From Streptomyces albus subsp. albus (GTDB taxonomy: Bacteria > Actinomycetota > Actinomycetes > Streptomycetales > Streptomycetaceae): 64,000 bases of DNA. The stretch covers positions 34,491-98,490 of the forward strand of contig NZ_JOID01000022.1 in NCBI RefSeq assembly GCF_000719865.1, read 5' to 3'. Shown here piece by piece: positions 17,870 to 26,915 of this stretch (position 1 is its first letter; every line of letters begins with the position of its first letter). The notes under the pieces were generated by a model. That model was not told the DNA's origin, made no database searches, and saw only the letters and a program-made list of their open reading frames with translations. The translations under genes and the position numbers were made by a program.

Positions 17870-19369
17870 GTGACCAAGGAACCCAACACCCGACTCGCGG
17901 ACCTGTTCGGCCTCACCGGCTGGTCCAAGGGCGAACTCGCGAGGCTGGTCAACCGGCAGGCGGCGGCCATGGGCCACCCCCAGCTGGCAACCGACACCTC
18001 GCGGGTGCGGCGTTGGATCGACACCGGCGAGGTGCCGCGCGATCCCGTGCCGAAGGTGCTGGCGACCCTGTTCACCGAGCGTCTCGGCCGTGTCGTGACC
18101 ATCGAGGACCTCGGACTCGGCCGGCGCGGGCGTGCGGGGAGGAAGCGGCAGTCCGACGACGGACTCCCCTGGGCGCCCGAGCGGACCGCCGAGGTTCTCA
18201 CCGAATTCACGGGAATGGACCTCATGCTCAACCGACGCGGCTTGGTGGGCGCGGGCGCCGCGCTCACCACAGGATCAGCACTCGCCGTCGCCATGCGCGA
18301 CTGGCTGCACACCGACCCCGCGAGGGCCCTCCCCGGGCCCCGCACCGGCGGCCCGGCGACCGCCGCGACGGCCGGCTTCGACCGGTTCGACGCGGCCCCC
18401 GTCGGAAGACAGGAGGTCGAGGCGCTGGAGCGCTCGGTCGAGGTGTTCCGCGCCTGGGACGCGGCCCGCGGCGGCGGGCTGCAGCGCAAGGCCGTGGTCG
18501 GCCAGCTCAACGAGGTCGGCGGCATGCTCGCCTACCGCCACCCGGAACACCTCCAGCGCCGGCTGTGGGGCGTCGCGGCCAACCTCGCGGTGCTCGCCGG
18601 CTGGATGTCCCACGACGTCGGCCTGGAGCCCACCGCGCAGAAGTACTTCGTCATCGCCGCGCACGCGGCACGCGAGGGCGGCGACCGGCCGCGCGCCGGG
18701 GAGGCGCTGTCGCGGGCCGCCCGGCAGATGGTCCACCTCGGCCGGCCCGACGAGGCGCTGGACCTGATGAAGCTCGCCGGATCCGGCTCCGGTGAGGAGA
18801 ACCTGCCGCGCACCCGCGCCATGCTCTGCACGATCGAGGCGTGGGCACAGGCCTCGATGGGCCGCGGGCAGGCGATGCGCCGCACCCTCGGCCGGGCCGA
18901 GGACCTGTTCGCCTCCGACCGGGGCGACGTGCCCCCGCCGAGCTGGATGCAGATGTTCGACGAGGCGGATCTGCACGGCATGCAGGCCCTGGCGTTCCGC
19001 ACCCTCGCCGATCACGACCCGTCGGCCGCCGTCACCGCCAAGCGCCACGCCAAGGAGGCCCTGCGGCTGCGCGGCAAGGGCCACCAGCGCTCGCAGATCT
19101 TCGACTACATCTCGCTCGCCTCGGCCTGCTTCATCGCCGACGACCCCGAACAGGCCGACCGCTACGCCCGGTTGGCGCTGGTCAGCATCGGGGAGACCTC
19201 CTCGCACCGGACGTGGGACCGGCTGCGCGAGATGTACCGGCTGACGGGGCAGTACGCCGGGCACTCCACGGTCGACGACCTCCGCGCGGAGATCCAGGCG
19301 GCCCTGCCGAAGGCACCGTCGTCCCGCGCGTCGGCACGCGGGGCCGTCGGGCGGGCGGCGGGCGTCTGA
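17870..19369 (+). CDS. nsdA: NsdA, negative regulator of differentiation and antibiotic production
   Basis: A 499-residue cytoplasmic protein recognised as NsdA, known in S. coelicolor as a repressor of aerial development and antibiotic synthesis. The N terminus (MTKEPNTRLADLFGLTGWSKG) looks like a divergent helix-turn-helix. The rest is all-helical with TPR-like units, for example YFVIAAHAAREGGDRPRAGE, RTRAMLCTIEAWAQASMGRG and LASACFIADDPEQADRYAR. Length fits the known protein (about 500). The GTG at 17870 is preceded by a G-rich sequence. The phosphotransferase gene is divergent. Identification rests on remembered sequence similarity. Confidence 0.85.
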   Translation: MTKEPNTRLADLFGLTGWSKGELARLVNRQAAAMGHPQLATDTSRVRRWIDTGEVPRDPVPKVLATLFTERLGRVVTIEDLGLGRRGRAGRKRQSDDGLPWAPERTAEVLTEFTGMDLMLNRRGLVGAGAALTTGSALAVAMRDWLHTDPARALPGPRTGGPATAATAGFDRFDAAPVGRQEVEALERSVEVFRAWDAARGGGLQRKAVVGQLNEVGGMLAYRHPEHLQRRLWGVAANLAVLAGWMSHDVGLEPTAQKYFVIAAHAAREGGDRPRAGEALSRAARQMVHLGRPDEALDLMKLAGSGSGEENLPRTRAMLCTIEAWAQASMGRGQAMRRTLGRAEDLFASDRGDVPPPSWMQMFDEADLHGMQALAFRTLADHDPSAAVTAKRHAKEALRLRGKGHQRSQIFDYISLASACFIADDPEQADRYARLALVSIGETSSHRTWDRLREMYRLTGQYAGHSTVDDLRAEIQAALPKAPSSRASARGAVGRAAGV

Positions 19370-19473
19370 CACCGCTGCCCGTACGACCCCTCCCCGCGGC
19401 CTGACGGGACGCGCGCCGCGGACGGTGCTCACGGGGCGCGGCGTGACGGCGCACCGGCTCGCCGGGACCGCCG

Positions 19474-20988
19474 TTACGGCCTGCCCGGGGACGGCTCGCG
19501 CCGCTCCCCCTCCTCGTCGCCGATCCTGGCCACGAGGACGCAGGCGTCGTCCTCGCGCTCCGTGCCGCCGAACTCCTCGACCACGACGCGTACGCACTCC
19601 CGTGCGCTGCGCGCCGCGCAGAACCGGGGCGCCAGCTCCAGCAGGCGCCGGGCGCCGCCCGGTTCGCCGTCGGGGGAGTCGGTCAGGCCGTCGGCCCGCC
19701 GGGCCAGTCCGTCGGTGTGGAGGACGACCACGTCGCCGGGCTCCAGCGGCTCCCGCGCCTGCCCGTAGACGGCTCCGCTGGTCGCCCCGAGGAGCACGCC
19801 CTCCGGCCGGGGGAGCGCGCGGCCGGTGCCGCCGCGGAAGAGCAGCGGCGCCGGGTGGCCGGCCTGCGCCCACTCCAGGGTGCGGCCGGCCGGGTCGTAG
19901 CGGCAGCACAGCGCGCTGCCCAGGGCAGGCTGGGCGGCGGTGTCCAGCAGCTGGTTGAGCCGCTCCATCAGCGCGCCGGGTCCGGCCCCGGCGAGCGCCA
20001 TGCCGCGGAGCGCGCCGAGCAGCATGGCCACGCCGGAGGTCGCGGCGATGCCGTGGCCGGTGAGGTCCCCGACGCTCAACAGCTCGCCGCCGTCCGGCAG
20101 ATGGAGGGCGTCGTACCAGTCGCCGCCGATCAGGGCGCTGGTGGCCGAGGGGAGGTAGTGGGCGGCGAGATCCGGTGCCCCGGCGGCGGCCGGCGGGAAG
20201 CGCTGGGTCTCGCGCCAGGGCGGCAGCACGGCCTCCTGCAGCTCCACCGCCATGCGGTGCTCGGTGCGTGCGATCTGCCGCCGGCGCAGCAGCGCCTCCC
20301 GCGTCTCGCGCACCTCGCGCTCGCTCCGGCGCAGTTCGGTGACGTCGCGGAGGACCGCCCACATGGAGGCGGTGCGGCCGTCGGCGTCGAGGACGGGGCT
20401 GCCCATCATGTGGACCGCGCGCACCGCTCCGTCGGCGCGCACGATGCGGAACTCGCCGTCGATCGGACGGCCGTCCACCAGGCAGTCGGTGACCATCGCC
20501 GTCAGCAGCGGCTGGTCGTCCTCCACCAGCCAGGAGGGCAGTTCGTCCAGGGAGAGCGGACCCTCCGCCGGGGAGCGGGCGAAGAGCTCGTACAGCTCGC
20601 CCGACCAGTCGGCCTCGTCGGTGAGGAGGTTCCACTCCGCGCTGCCCGCCCGGCCGGCCGGACGGTGAGCCGGCTCCTCGGGCGGCGCGGCCGGCAGCGC
20701 CACGCGGCCGGCCGTCGCCCCGGCGCCGGCGGCCGCGCCATCGGGTTCCGGGGCCGGGCCGTCCCGCAGCTGTCCCAACTGCCGTCCCAGATCGTCCAGA
20801 TGGTGGACGGCGAGTTCGCACAGCGCGCGCTGCCAGCGCAGGTGCTCGTCCTCCGGCTCGGCGGCCGTGGTGCGCCGTACGGCGTCGACCTCTCCCCGCA
20901 GGCGCCGGGCCTGCGCGATCAGGGCCTCGACCGTGCCGGGCTCGGGCGGCTGGGCGGCCGGGTGCTCCGCGGACACATGGGACGGCAT
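19474..20988 (-). CDS. PAS-domain SpoIIE/RsbU-type PP2C phosphatase
   Basis: A 504-residue signalling phosphatase. An N-terminal helical part (residues 1-75) is followed by a PAS domain (about 110-240; EWNLLTDEADWSGELYELF and DGAVRAVHMMGSPVLDADGR) and a C-terminal SpoIIE domain. The metal-binding motifs are visible as IGGDWYDA, SVGDLTGHGIAA, LHTDGLARR and EREDDACVL. Such proteins dephosphorylate anti-anti-sigma factors that antagonise RsbW-like kinases, so it belongs to the partner-switching network of which the ATPase at 1.2 kb is another member; direct pairing is not shown. The ATG has GGAG six bases upstream. Confidence 0.88.
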   Translation of the reverse strand: MPSHVSAEHPAAQPPEPGTVEALIAQARRLRGEVDAVRRTTAAEPEDEHLRWQRALCELAVHHLDDLGRQLGQLRDGPAPEPDGAAAGAGATAGRVALPAAPPEEPAHRPAGRAGSAEWNLLTDEADWSGELYELFARSPAEGPLSLDELPSWLVEDDQPLLTAMVTDCLVDGRPIDGEFRIVRADGAVRAVHMMGSPVLDADGRTASMWAVLRDVTELRRSEREVRETREALLRRRQIARTEHRMAVELQEAVLPPWRETQRFPPAAAGAPDLAAHYLPSATSALIGGDWYDALHLPDGGELLSVGDLTGHGIAATSGVAMLLGALRGMALAGAGPGALMERLNQLLDTAAQPALGSALCCRYDPAGRTLEWAQAGHPAPLLFRGGTGRALPRPEGVLLGATSGAVYGQAREPLEPGDVVVLHTDGLARRADGLTDSPDGEPGGARRLLELAPRFCAARSARECVRVVVEEFGGTEREDDACVLVARIGDEEGERREPSPGRP

Positions 20989-21307
20989 GAAGGACTCCGA
21001 TACAGGCGCGGCACGGACAGGTCTGGGATCTGCCGGGAGGGCCGGTTACGACTGTTGCACAGCGAGCGACGGTCCGTAAGGGATTCGGCGATACCCGGCC
21101 CGGTGGTGCGGACGGCATATGACACCGGTGCCGCGGTGCCTCCCCGGGCGCGGACTCGGCGGAACGGCCGCGTCCGGGTAAGCTGCGTGCGCCCGGGGCC
21201 GGGAAACCCCACTCCCGCCGGGCATGGGGGCCGCGGTCACCGGCAAGAATGCCGGTCAGCGGAAATATCCCGTTGCCAGCGAACCTCCCGCACCGGATGC
21301 TGACCTC
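20989..21307. other. Divergent intergenic region
   Basis: About 319 bases between the phosphatase and the HEAT-repeat gene must hold both promoters. I cannot point to a reliable promoter hexamer pair. An ATG frame from 21224 runs in phase into the HEAT-repeat gene but adds 28 residues of poor coding character. Confidence 0.4.
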
Positions 21308-22774
21308 ATGTTCGATCCAGACATAGCGCCCAGCGGCACCCTGCTCGGCCTCCTGCAGCGAGGCCGCGGCGACGGGACCCTGCACGCCCTCGCGGCCCCC
21401 CGGGGCGAGGCGCTCGCCGCACTGCACCACTGCGTGGTGCGTGACCCCCGTCACGACTGGCAGCTGGAGAACCGCTCCCTCTATTACGCCCGGCTCCACC
21501 TCGCGCTCGACGGCGGCCTGGACGAGATCGAACACCACCTCTTCGACGCCGACGACGTGATGGACACCGCCGAGGAACGCACCGGCCTCGCCCTCGCCTT
21601 CCTCGGCCACCTCGCCGGCTACGGCCGCACCGACGCCGTGGACCTCCTCCGCCGCTACACCGCCGCCGGCACCAACTGGCGCTGGGCGCTGGACGAACTC
21701 GCCCTGCGCGCCGACGACGCCGTGCTCCGCTCGCTGGGCGCCCCCGTCCTCGCCCGCTTCCCCGAAGGCCCGGAGGGCGACGCCGCCCTCACCGCCGCCG
21801 TGCGCGACGCCTGGGAACCCCGGCCCTGGCAGCTGTGGGCGGACGGCGCCGCGGGCCCCCGGACCGCCGGCCGCGTCCGCGCCGCGCGGGAACGGGGCTC
21901 CTTCGACCGCTGGCAGCGGCAGCTCAGGCCCGCCGGGCCCAGCCCCGGCTGGAGCGTCCCCGAGGTCCTGGAGTGGGCCCAGCGCCGCTACGAGGAGGAG
22001 CCCGGGCAGCCGCGGCACGAGGCCGCCGCCCGCTGTCTCGCCGCCGTCGCCGGCCCCGAGGACCGCCCGCTCCTCCTCGAAGCGGCCCGCAGCGGCCCCG
22101 AGGCCGCCCGCAGCGCCGCGCTCCACCACCTCGCCGACCGGCAGGACCCGGGCGTCCTCGATCTGCTGGACCTCGCCGCCTCCGAGCCGCCCGGCCTGTC
22201 CGGCACGGCCGGCCCGTCCGGCCTCGTCGCCGAGACCGCCCTCGCCTCCTTCGAACGGATGCGGAGCGTCGCCGCCCTCGAACGCGCCCGGCTCTGGGCG
22301 CACCGCGACGACGCCGTGGGCAACGCCGCGGCCGGAATGCTCGCCTGCCGCGGAGGCGCGCGGGACGCCGGGCTCGTCCTGGCCGCGCTCCGCCGCACGG
22401 TGCGGAGCGGGGGAGCGGACGCCCGCGAGCTGTGGAACCTCGTGGACGGCACCGGCCGGCTGCGGATCGACAGCGCCGCCCCCGTCCTCCGGCACGTCTA
22501 CCGCGAGACCTCCTCCTCCCAGCTCCGCGGCCGGGCCGCCCGGGCCCTCGCCGCCACCGACCCCTCCTTCGCGGCGGGCTTCGCCGTCGAATGCCTCTGG
22601 GACTGCGAGGAGTCCACCCGCGAACTGGCCGCCCGGCACGCCGCGATCGGGGACACCCGGGTCGTCGAGCAACTGCGCCGGCTCGCCGCCGACCCCGCCG
22701 AGGAGGCGGAGGTCCAGACGGCGGTCCGCAGCCGCATAGGCCCCGACGCGGGGTTCGCCGCCGGCGGGGTGTGA
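21308..22774 (+). CDS. HEAT-repeat protein
   Basis: A 488-residue soluble protein starting MFDPDIAPSGTLLGLLQRGRGDG. It is all-helical with repeated Ala/Leu/Arg-rich helix pairs (HEAT/PBS-lyase type), clearest in the second half: HEAAARCLAAVAGPEDRPLL, ARSAALHHLADRQDPGV and STRELAARHAAIGDTRVVEQ. HEAT arrays act as protein-binding scaffolds. The gene is a recognisable single-copy conserved Streptomyces protein, but its role is unknown. The ATG at 21308 was preferred because the conserved-looking sequence begins there. Confidence 0.75.
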   Translation: MFDPDIAPSGTLLGLLQRGRGDGTLHALAAPRGEALAALHHCVVRDPRHDWQLENRSLYYARLHLALDGGLDEIEHHLFDADDVMDTAEERTGLALAFLGHLAGYGRTDAVDLLRRYTAAGTNWRWALDELALRADDAVLRSLGAPVLARFPEGPEGDAALTAAVRDAWEPRPWQLWADGAAGPRTAGRVRAARERGSFDRWQRQLRPAGPSPGWSVPEVLEWAQRRYEEEPGQPRHEAAARCLAAVAGPEDRPLLLEAARSGPEAARSAALHHLADRQDPGVLDLLDLAASEPPGLSGTAGPSGLVAETALASFERMRSVAALERARLWAHRDDAVGNAAAGMLACRGGARDAGLVLAALRRTVRSGGADARELWNLVDGTGRLRIDSAAPVLRHVYRETSSSQLRGRAARALAATDPSFAAGFAVECLWDCEESTRELAARHAAIGDTRVVEQLRRLAADPAEEAEVQTAVRSRIGPDAGFAAGGV

Positions 22775-23198
22775 GCGGACGGCGTCCGGCTGCCGTCCGC
22801 CCGGGGGTGTCCGCCGACGCGTCCCGGCACGCCTGGTCTGCCGGGAACGCCCGCGGCCCCGCCGGCCGGCCGCAGGAGCGCCGGTCGCACCGGAGGCCGG
22901 AAGCCTTGAACAGCCCTCAGAGGCAAGACCCGGGTCGGTGCCCGGTCCCGGCGCGAGGGCGATGGCCGGCGCCGGCCCTGCCTGGTCCTGGCACAACGGT
23001 CCTCACCCGCCGTGCGGCGTCTTCCCTTCCCCTGCCCGCGCGCCGGTGACACTCCGCCCCGCCCTGCGCGCACTCGGCGGTCCCGCGCGGCCCGGGGTGG
23101 GGATGAAGGGCTTCCGCGCGGAACGACGGGTCTGCGTGGGCAGGCAGAGCGGCCGCGCCGAACCGCGGACCCGCCGCGCCGCTCTCCGGCCGGGAGCG
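22775..23198. other. Intergenic region between convergent genes, nothing recognised
   Basis: About 424 bases separate the ends of the HEAT-repeat and pxpC genes. Several frames are open, but none starts with a ribosome-binding site and coding-like composition. No strong hairpin was identified by eye. Confidence 0.4.
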
Positions 23199-24242
23199 TC
23201 AGCGGCTGACCGGGACGAAGCGCAGGGGCGTGCCCGGGGCGGACTGGGCCGCCGCCCAGAGATGCTCCTCCGGGACGACGCCGATCACCGGATAGCCGCC
23301 GGTGACGGGATGGTCGGCCAGGAACACCACCGGGCGGCCGTCCGGCGGCACCTGCACCGCCCCGAGCACCATGCCCTCGCTGGGCAGTTCGCCCGTACGG
23401 GAACGCCGTAGCGGCGGGCCCTCGGTGCGCAGCCCGATCCGGTTGCTCGCGGGCGACACCGCGTACCGGGCCCGGGCCAGGGAGTCGAGCGCGTCCGGCG
23501 CGAACCAGTCGTGGCGCGGCCCCGGCAGCACCGGCAGCACCAGCTCGGCGGGCGGGCCCGGACAGGGCGCGGCGTCCACCGGGGCGGGCGGCCCGTGCGG
23601 TGTGCCGAGCGGGAGTTCGTCGCCGGCGGCCAGCGGGGGAGGGCCGAGCCCGGAGAGCAGATCGGCGGAGCGGCTGCCCAGCACCGGCTCGGCCGCCACC
23701 CCGCCCGCGAAGGCGATGTACGAGCGGAGGCCGCCGGCTGCGGGGCCGACGTCGAGGACCGCGCCGGCCGGCAGCCGCACCGGCGCTCCCCAGGGCGCGG
23801 GCCGGCCGTCGACCCGTACCGCGCAGGGCGCGCCGGTGACGGCCGCGGTGACCGCCCTCCGGACGCGGAGCGCGACGCCGGTCACGGTCGTCTCCAGGGT
23901 CGCCGCCTCCGGGGGGTTGCCGACCAGACGGTTGGCCAGCCGGTGGGCGGGGAGGTCGAGGGCGCCGGACCGGGGGACCCCCAGATGGGCGTGGCCGGTC
24001 CGCCCCAGGTCCTGGACGGTCGTCAGCGCGCCGGGCCGCTCGGCCCGGATCACGGACGCGTACGGCTCGGGTGCGGCGGGGGGTTCGGGTGTTCCGGACG
24101 GGCCGGGGGCCCTGGGCGGTCCGGGTGCCCCGGCCACCCCGAGCGCTCCGGTCGTCCCGGGCGACGCACCGGTCTTTTCGAGCGCTCCGGGCCCCGCCGT
24201 CGCTGCCGTGGCCGCGGTCACCGCCGTACGGCCGTCGCTCAC
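23199..24242 (-). CDS. pxpC: 5-oxoprolinase subunit PxpC (biotin-dependent carboxylase-like)
   Basis: A 347-residue subunit of the prokaryotic ATP-dependent 5-oxoprolinase PxpABC, which opens the damaged metabolite 5-oxoproline to glutamate. The AHS2-type domain begins ASVIRAERPGALTTVQDLGR near residue 62 and includes GVPRSGALD, SYIAFAGG, NRIGLRTEGP and FLADHPVTGGYPVIG. Before it lies about 60 residues of Ala/Gly/Pro-rich sequence not needed by the fold. The GTG start overlaps the pxpB stop (GTGA, 24239-24242). Last gene of the operon. Confidence 0.9.
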   Translation of the reverse strand: MSDGRTAVTAATAATAGPGALEKTGASPGTTGALGVAGAPGPPRAPGPSGTPEPPAAPEPYASVIRAERPGALTTVQDLGRTGHAHLGVPRSGALDLPAHRLANRLVGNPPEAATLETTVTGVALRVRRAVTAAVTGAPCAVRVDGRPAPWGAPVRLPAGAVLDVGPAAGGLRSYIAFAGGVAAEPVLGSRSADLLSGLGPPPLAAGDELPLGTPHGPPAPVDAAPCPGPPAELVLPVLPGPRHDWFAPDALDSLARARYAVSPASNRIGLRTEGPPLRRSRTGELPSEGMVLGAVQVPPDGRPVVFLADHPVTGGYPVIGVVPEEHLWAAAQSAPGTPLRFVPVSR

Positions 24243-25069
24243 CGGACTCCCTCCCGCACGGCCGCCGGGCCGTCGTCCCGCGCGGCGGGCGGACTCCCGC
24301 CCGGTACGGCCGCGGGGCTCCCGTCCCGCACGGTCGCGGGGCCGTCCCGTAGGACCGCCGGGCCGCCGTCCCGCGCGGGTGCATTCTCGTTCCGCGCCGC
24401 CGCGGGCCGCTCGTCGCGTCCGGCCGCCCCGTTCCTGTCCCGCAGGGCCGCCTGACCGCCGGCGGGGACGAAGCGCACCTCCGTGCCCGGGGTGAGCAGC
24501 GCCGCCGGTTCGCGGGCCGGGTCCCACAGCACCTCGCCGGTACTGCCGATCAGCTGCCAGCCGCCCGGCGAGGAGCGGGGGTACACCCCGGCGTACTCCC
24601 CGGCGAGGGCCAGCGACCCGGCCGGCACCGAGGTCCGGGGCGTCGCCCGCCGCGGCAGCCGGTAGCGCTCCGGCAGCCCGGTCAGATAGCCGAAGCCCGG
24701 GGCGAAACCGCAGAACGCCACCCGGAAGCGCACCCCGCCGACGATCTCCGGGACCTCCCCGGGGCGGACACCCCAGTGCTCCGCGACCTCCGCCAGGTCC
24801 GGGCCGTCGTACCGGACCGGGACGCGGACGGTGCGGCCCGCCCCGGCGGGCGGCGGGGGCACCTCCCAGCCGGCCAGTTCGGCGGCGAGGGCCCGCGGGT
24901 CGTCCAGGCCGTCGATGAGCACGGTGTGCGCGGCCGGCACGATCTCGCGCACCGGGGGCAGCTCACCCGCCTCGCGCCGGCGCATGAGCTCGGCGTGGAG
25001 CGCGCTCGCCGCCTCGGGGCTGCCGGGCTCCACCAGCAGGGCGTGCCGCCCCATCCGCAGGACCCTCAC
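24239..25069 (-). CDS. pxpB: 5-oxoprolinase subunit PxpB (KipI-like)
   Basis: A 276-residue protein. The AHS1/KipI domain covers residues 1-205: LRMGRHALLVEPGS, HTVLIDGL, FRVAFCGFAPGFGYLTGLP and SPGGWQLIGSTGEVLWDP are characteristic. With PxpC it forms the carboxylase-like half of 5-oxoprolinase. About 65 C-terminal residues are a degenerate repeat of RDGxPA/V units (RDGGPAVLRDGPATVRDGS) not found in compact PxpB proteins. The GTG start overlaps the pxpA stop (GTGA, 25066-25069). Confidence 0.9.
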   Translation of the reverse strand: MRVLRMGRHALLVEPGSPEAASALHAELMRRREAGELPPVREIVPAAHTVLIDGLDDPRALAAELAGWEVPPPPAGAGRTVRVPVRYDGPDLAEVAEHWGVRPGEVPEIVGGVRFRVAFCGFAPGFGYLTGLPERYRLPRRATPRTSVPAGSLALAGEYAGVYPRSSPGGWQLIGSTGEVLWDPAREPAALLTPGTEVRFVPAGGQAALRDRNGAAGRDERPAAARNENAPARDGGPAVLRDGPATVRDGSPAAVPGGSPPAARDDGPAAVREGVR

Positions 25070-25854
25070 GCGAAGGGCTCCAGGGCCACTCCGTCGGCGA
25101 TCAGCGCCTCCCGGACCATCACGGCGAGCGCGGCGGCCCCCGGGGTGTCGCCGTGCAGGCACAGGGAGCGGGCCCGCACGGTGATCTTCTCGCCCTCGAC
25201 CGTCGCCACCCGCCGGTCCACGGCCATCAGCAGGGAGCGGGCCACGACCTCCTCCGGGTCCTCGACGAGGGCGCCCGGCCGGCCGCGCGGCACCAGCGTG
25301 CCGTCAGCGGAGTAGGCGCGGTCGGCGAACGCCTCCGCGACCGCCGGCAGCCCGGCCCCCTCCGCCGCGTCCAGCAGCCGCGAGCCCGGCAGCCCGAGCA
25401 CGGGCAGCGGGCGGCCGCCCGCCGCGAGCAGGGTGCCCTCGACGACCGCCGCGGCCTGCTCCTCGTCGCGCACCGTGCGGTTGAACAGCGCGCCGTGCGG
25501 CTTGACGTAGGAGACACGTGAACCGGCGGCCCGTGCGAAGACGTCGAGCGCCCCGATCTGGTATGCGACCTCGTCGGCGAGCTCGCGGCGCGGCACGTCC
25601 ATGGCGCGGCGGCCGAAGCCCGCCAGATCCCGGTAGGAGACCTGGGCGCCGATCCGCACCCCGCGCTCGGCGGCCAGCGCGCACACCCGGCGCATCGTGG
25701 ACGGGTCGCCGGCGTGGAAGCCGCAGGCCACGTTGGCGCTGGTGACGACCGACAGCAGGGCCTCGTCGTCGGTCAGGCTCCAGCGGCCGAACCCTTCGCC
25801 GAGATCGGCGTTGAGGTCGATGACGGGCGCGGACGGAGGTGCGGAAGCGGTCAT
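25066..25854 (-). CDS. pxpA: 5-oxoprolinase subunit PxpA (LamB/YcsF)
   Basis: A 262-residue LamB/YcsF protein, the hydrolase-like subunit of 5-oxoprolinase. It has the usual start IDLNADLGEGFGRWSLTDDE, then SANVACGFHAGDPSTMRR, VSYRDLAGFGRR, YVKPHGALFN and the terminal LCLHGDTPGA. Length matches the family (about 250). The ATG overlaps the stop of the GntR gene (ATGA, 25851-25854), placing the regulator first in the same transcript. Confidence 0.93.
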   Translation of the reverse strand: MTASAPPSAPVIDLNADLGEGFGRWSLTDDEALLSVVTSANVACGFHAGDPSTMRRVCALAAERGVRIGAQVSYRDLAGFGRRAMDVPRRELADEVAYQIGALDVFARAAGSRVSYVKPHGALFNRTVRDEEQAAAVVEGTLLAAGGRPLPVLGLPGSRLLDAAEGAGLPAVAEAFADRAYSADGTLVPRGRPGALVEDPEEVVARSLLMAVDRRVATVEGEKITVRARSLCLHGDTPGAAALAVMVREALIADGVALEPFA

Positions 25855-26582
25855 CGGGCGGCCTTCCCCATCGTGTCCCCCAGGGTGTCGAGAAGCATCT
25901 GCCGGGAGTCGGCGAGGGAGCTGTCCAGCTCCGCCTCGGCCAACTGCAGCGCACCGCGTTCGAGGAGATCCGTCAAGCGCCGGTTCCGGACGGGCGGCGG
26001 CTCGTGGAGCCAGCGGGCGCGGGGCAGCGCCAGGAGGGCGGGGCGCAACTCGGCGAGGACCCGGCTCAGGTACTCGTCGATCCGGGGGCTGCCGGCCAGC
26101 CCGCCCAGCGCCCGGTGGAAGCGCAGATCGGCGGTCCCGACGGCCCGCCAGTCACCGGCCCGCGCGGCGGTCTCGCCCCCCGCCACGGCTTGCGCGAGAG
26201 CGCTCAGCTGGCTCGGGCGGGCCTGCGGCGCGGCGCGCAGTCCGGCCAGTTCCAGGGCCCGCCGGACGGTGAAGATGTCCAGGACGTCCGCGCGGCTCAG
26301 CACCCGCACCCGGACGCCCCGGTTCACCTCGTGCACGACCAGCCGGCCGTGCGCCAGCAGCCGGAACGCCTCGCGCAGCGTGTTGCGGGAGACGCCGAGC
26401 GCGGCGCCGAGCGCCTCCTCGGAGAGCCGGGTGCCGGGCGGCAGCGTCCCCTCGGCTATCCGGTCGCGCAGGACGTCGGCGACGCGCTGCGCCGTGCTGC
26501 CGCGGCCGAGCCGGTCGCGGTCGGCCGCGAGCGGCGCGAAGGGATCGGCGGCGGACGCGGCCTGCGCGTTGGTGCGGTCCAT
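25851..26582 (-). CDS. GntR-family regulator, FadR/FCD type
   Basis: A 243-residue regulator. The N-terminal winged helix-turn-helix is TAQRVADVLRDRIAEGTLPP and SEEALGAALGVSRNTLREAF. The C-terminal all-helical FCD domain carries candidate metal-binding residues (Asp of RADLRF region, His of LRFHRALG). It probably senses 5-oxoproline or a related acid and controls its own operon with pxpABC; a FadR-type palindrome lies 35 bases upstream of its ATG. All four genes overlap by four bases. The ATG at 26582 was chosen because upstream frame extension crosses the operator and loses coding character. Confidence 0.88.
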   Translation of the reverse strand: MDRTNAQAASAADPFAPLAADRDRLGRGSTAQRVADVLRDRIAEGTLPPGTRLSEEALGAALGVSRNTLREAFRLLAHGRLVVHEVNRGVRVRVLSRADVLDIFTVRRALELAGLRAAPQARPSQLSALAQAVAGGETAARAGDWRAVGTADLRFHRALGGLAGSPRIDEYLSRVLAELRPALLALPRARWLHEPPPVRNRRLTDLLERGALQLAEAELDSSLADSRQMLLDTLGDTMGKAAR

Positions 26583-26915
26583 GGGCCCCCCGTGGGCAAG
26601 CGGAACACGGCGTGGATTGTTGAACAACAGTAGCCGCGGCGGCTCCGGGCCCGGCGGACGGCCCTTCCCCCCGCACGAGACCCCGGCCCTGCCCCGCCCG
26701 GGAAGCCGCGGGTGCGGTGATACGCGAGAAGCATCCCACCGCCCTCCGACAGCGGGTGCCGCCGGTACCGGCCGGCAGCGGAACCGGCCCGGACGCACTC
26801 CGTGCGGCCCTTCCGCGGGGAGGGCGTGGCGCCCACCGGCGCGAGCCGCCCGCCAAGCCCGGTCCCATCCGCGCCGTTTGGGAGGATGTCAGCGCGAGGA
26901 CCTACTCTGTGCGTC
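26583..26915. other. Divergent regulatory region between pxp and SMC operons
   Basis: 333 bases with no gene. Near 26617 is the GntR palindrome. At the other end TACTCT (26903-26908) ends seven bases before the GTG of the SMC operon, a spacing expected for a leaderless transcript. The part between is unremarkable GC-rich sequence. Confidence 0.5.
26617..26627. promoter_or_regulatory. Putative GntR/FCD operator
   Basis: TTGTTGAACAA is a palindrome around one central base, 35 bases upstream of the GntR gene. Its form (TTGT-N3-ACAA) is that of operators bound by FadR/FCD-type GntR proteins. It is a clear A/T-rich exception in its surroundings. Autoregulation of the pxp operon is inferred. Confidence 0.65.

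Noticed and set aside
18275..22996. A 1573-codon minus-strand frame covering nsdA, the phosphatase and the HEAT gene
   Set aside because: Runs opposite or out of frame to three well-supported genes and shows no motif; high GC keeps stop codons rare.
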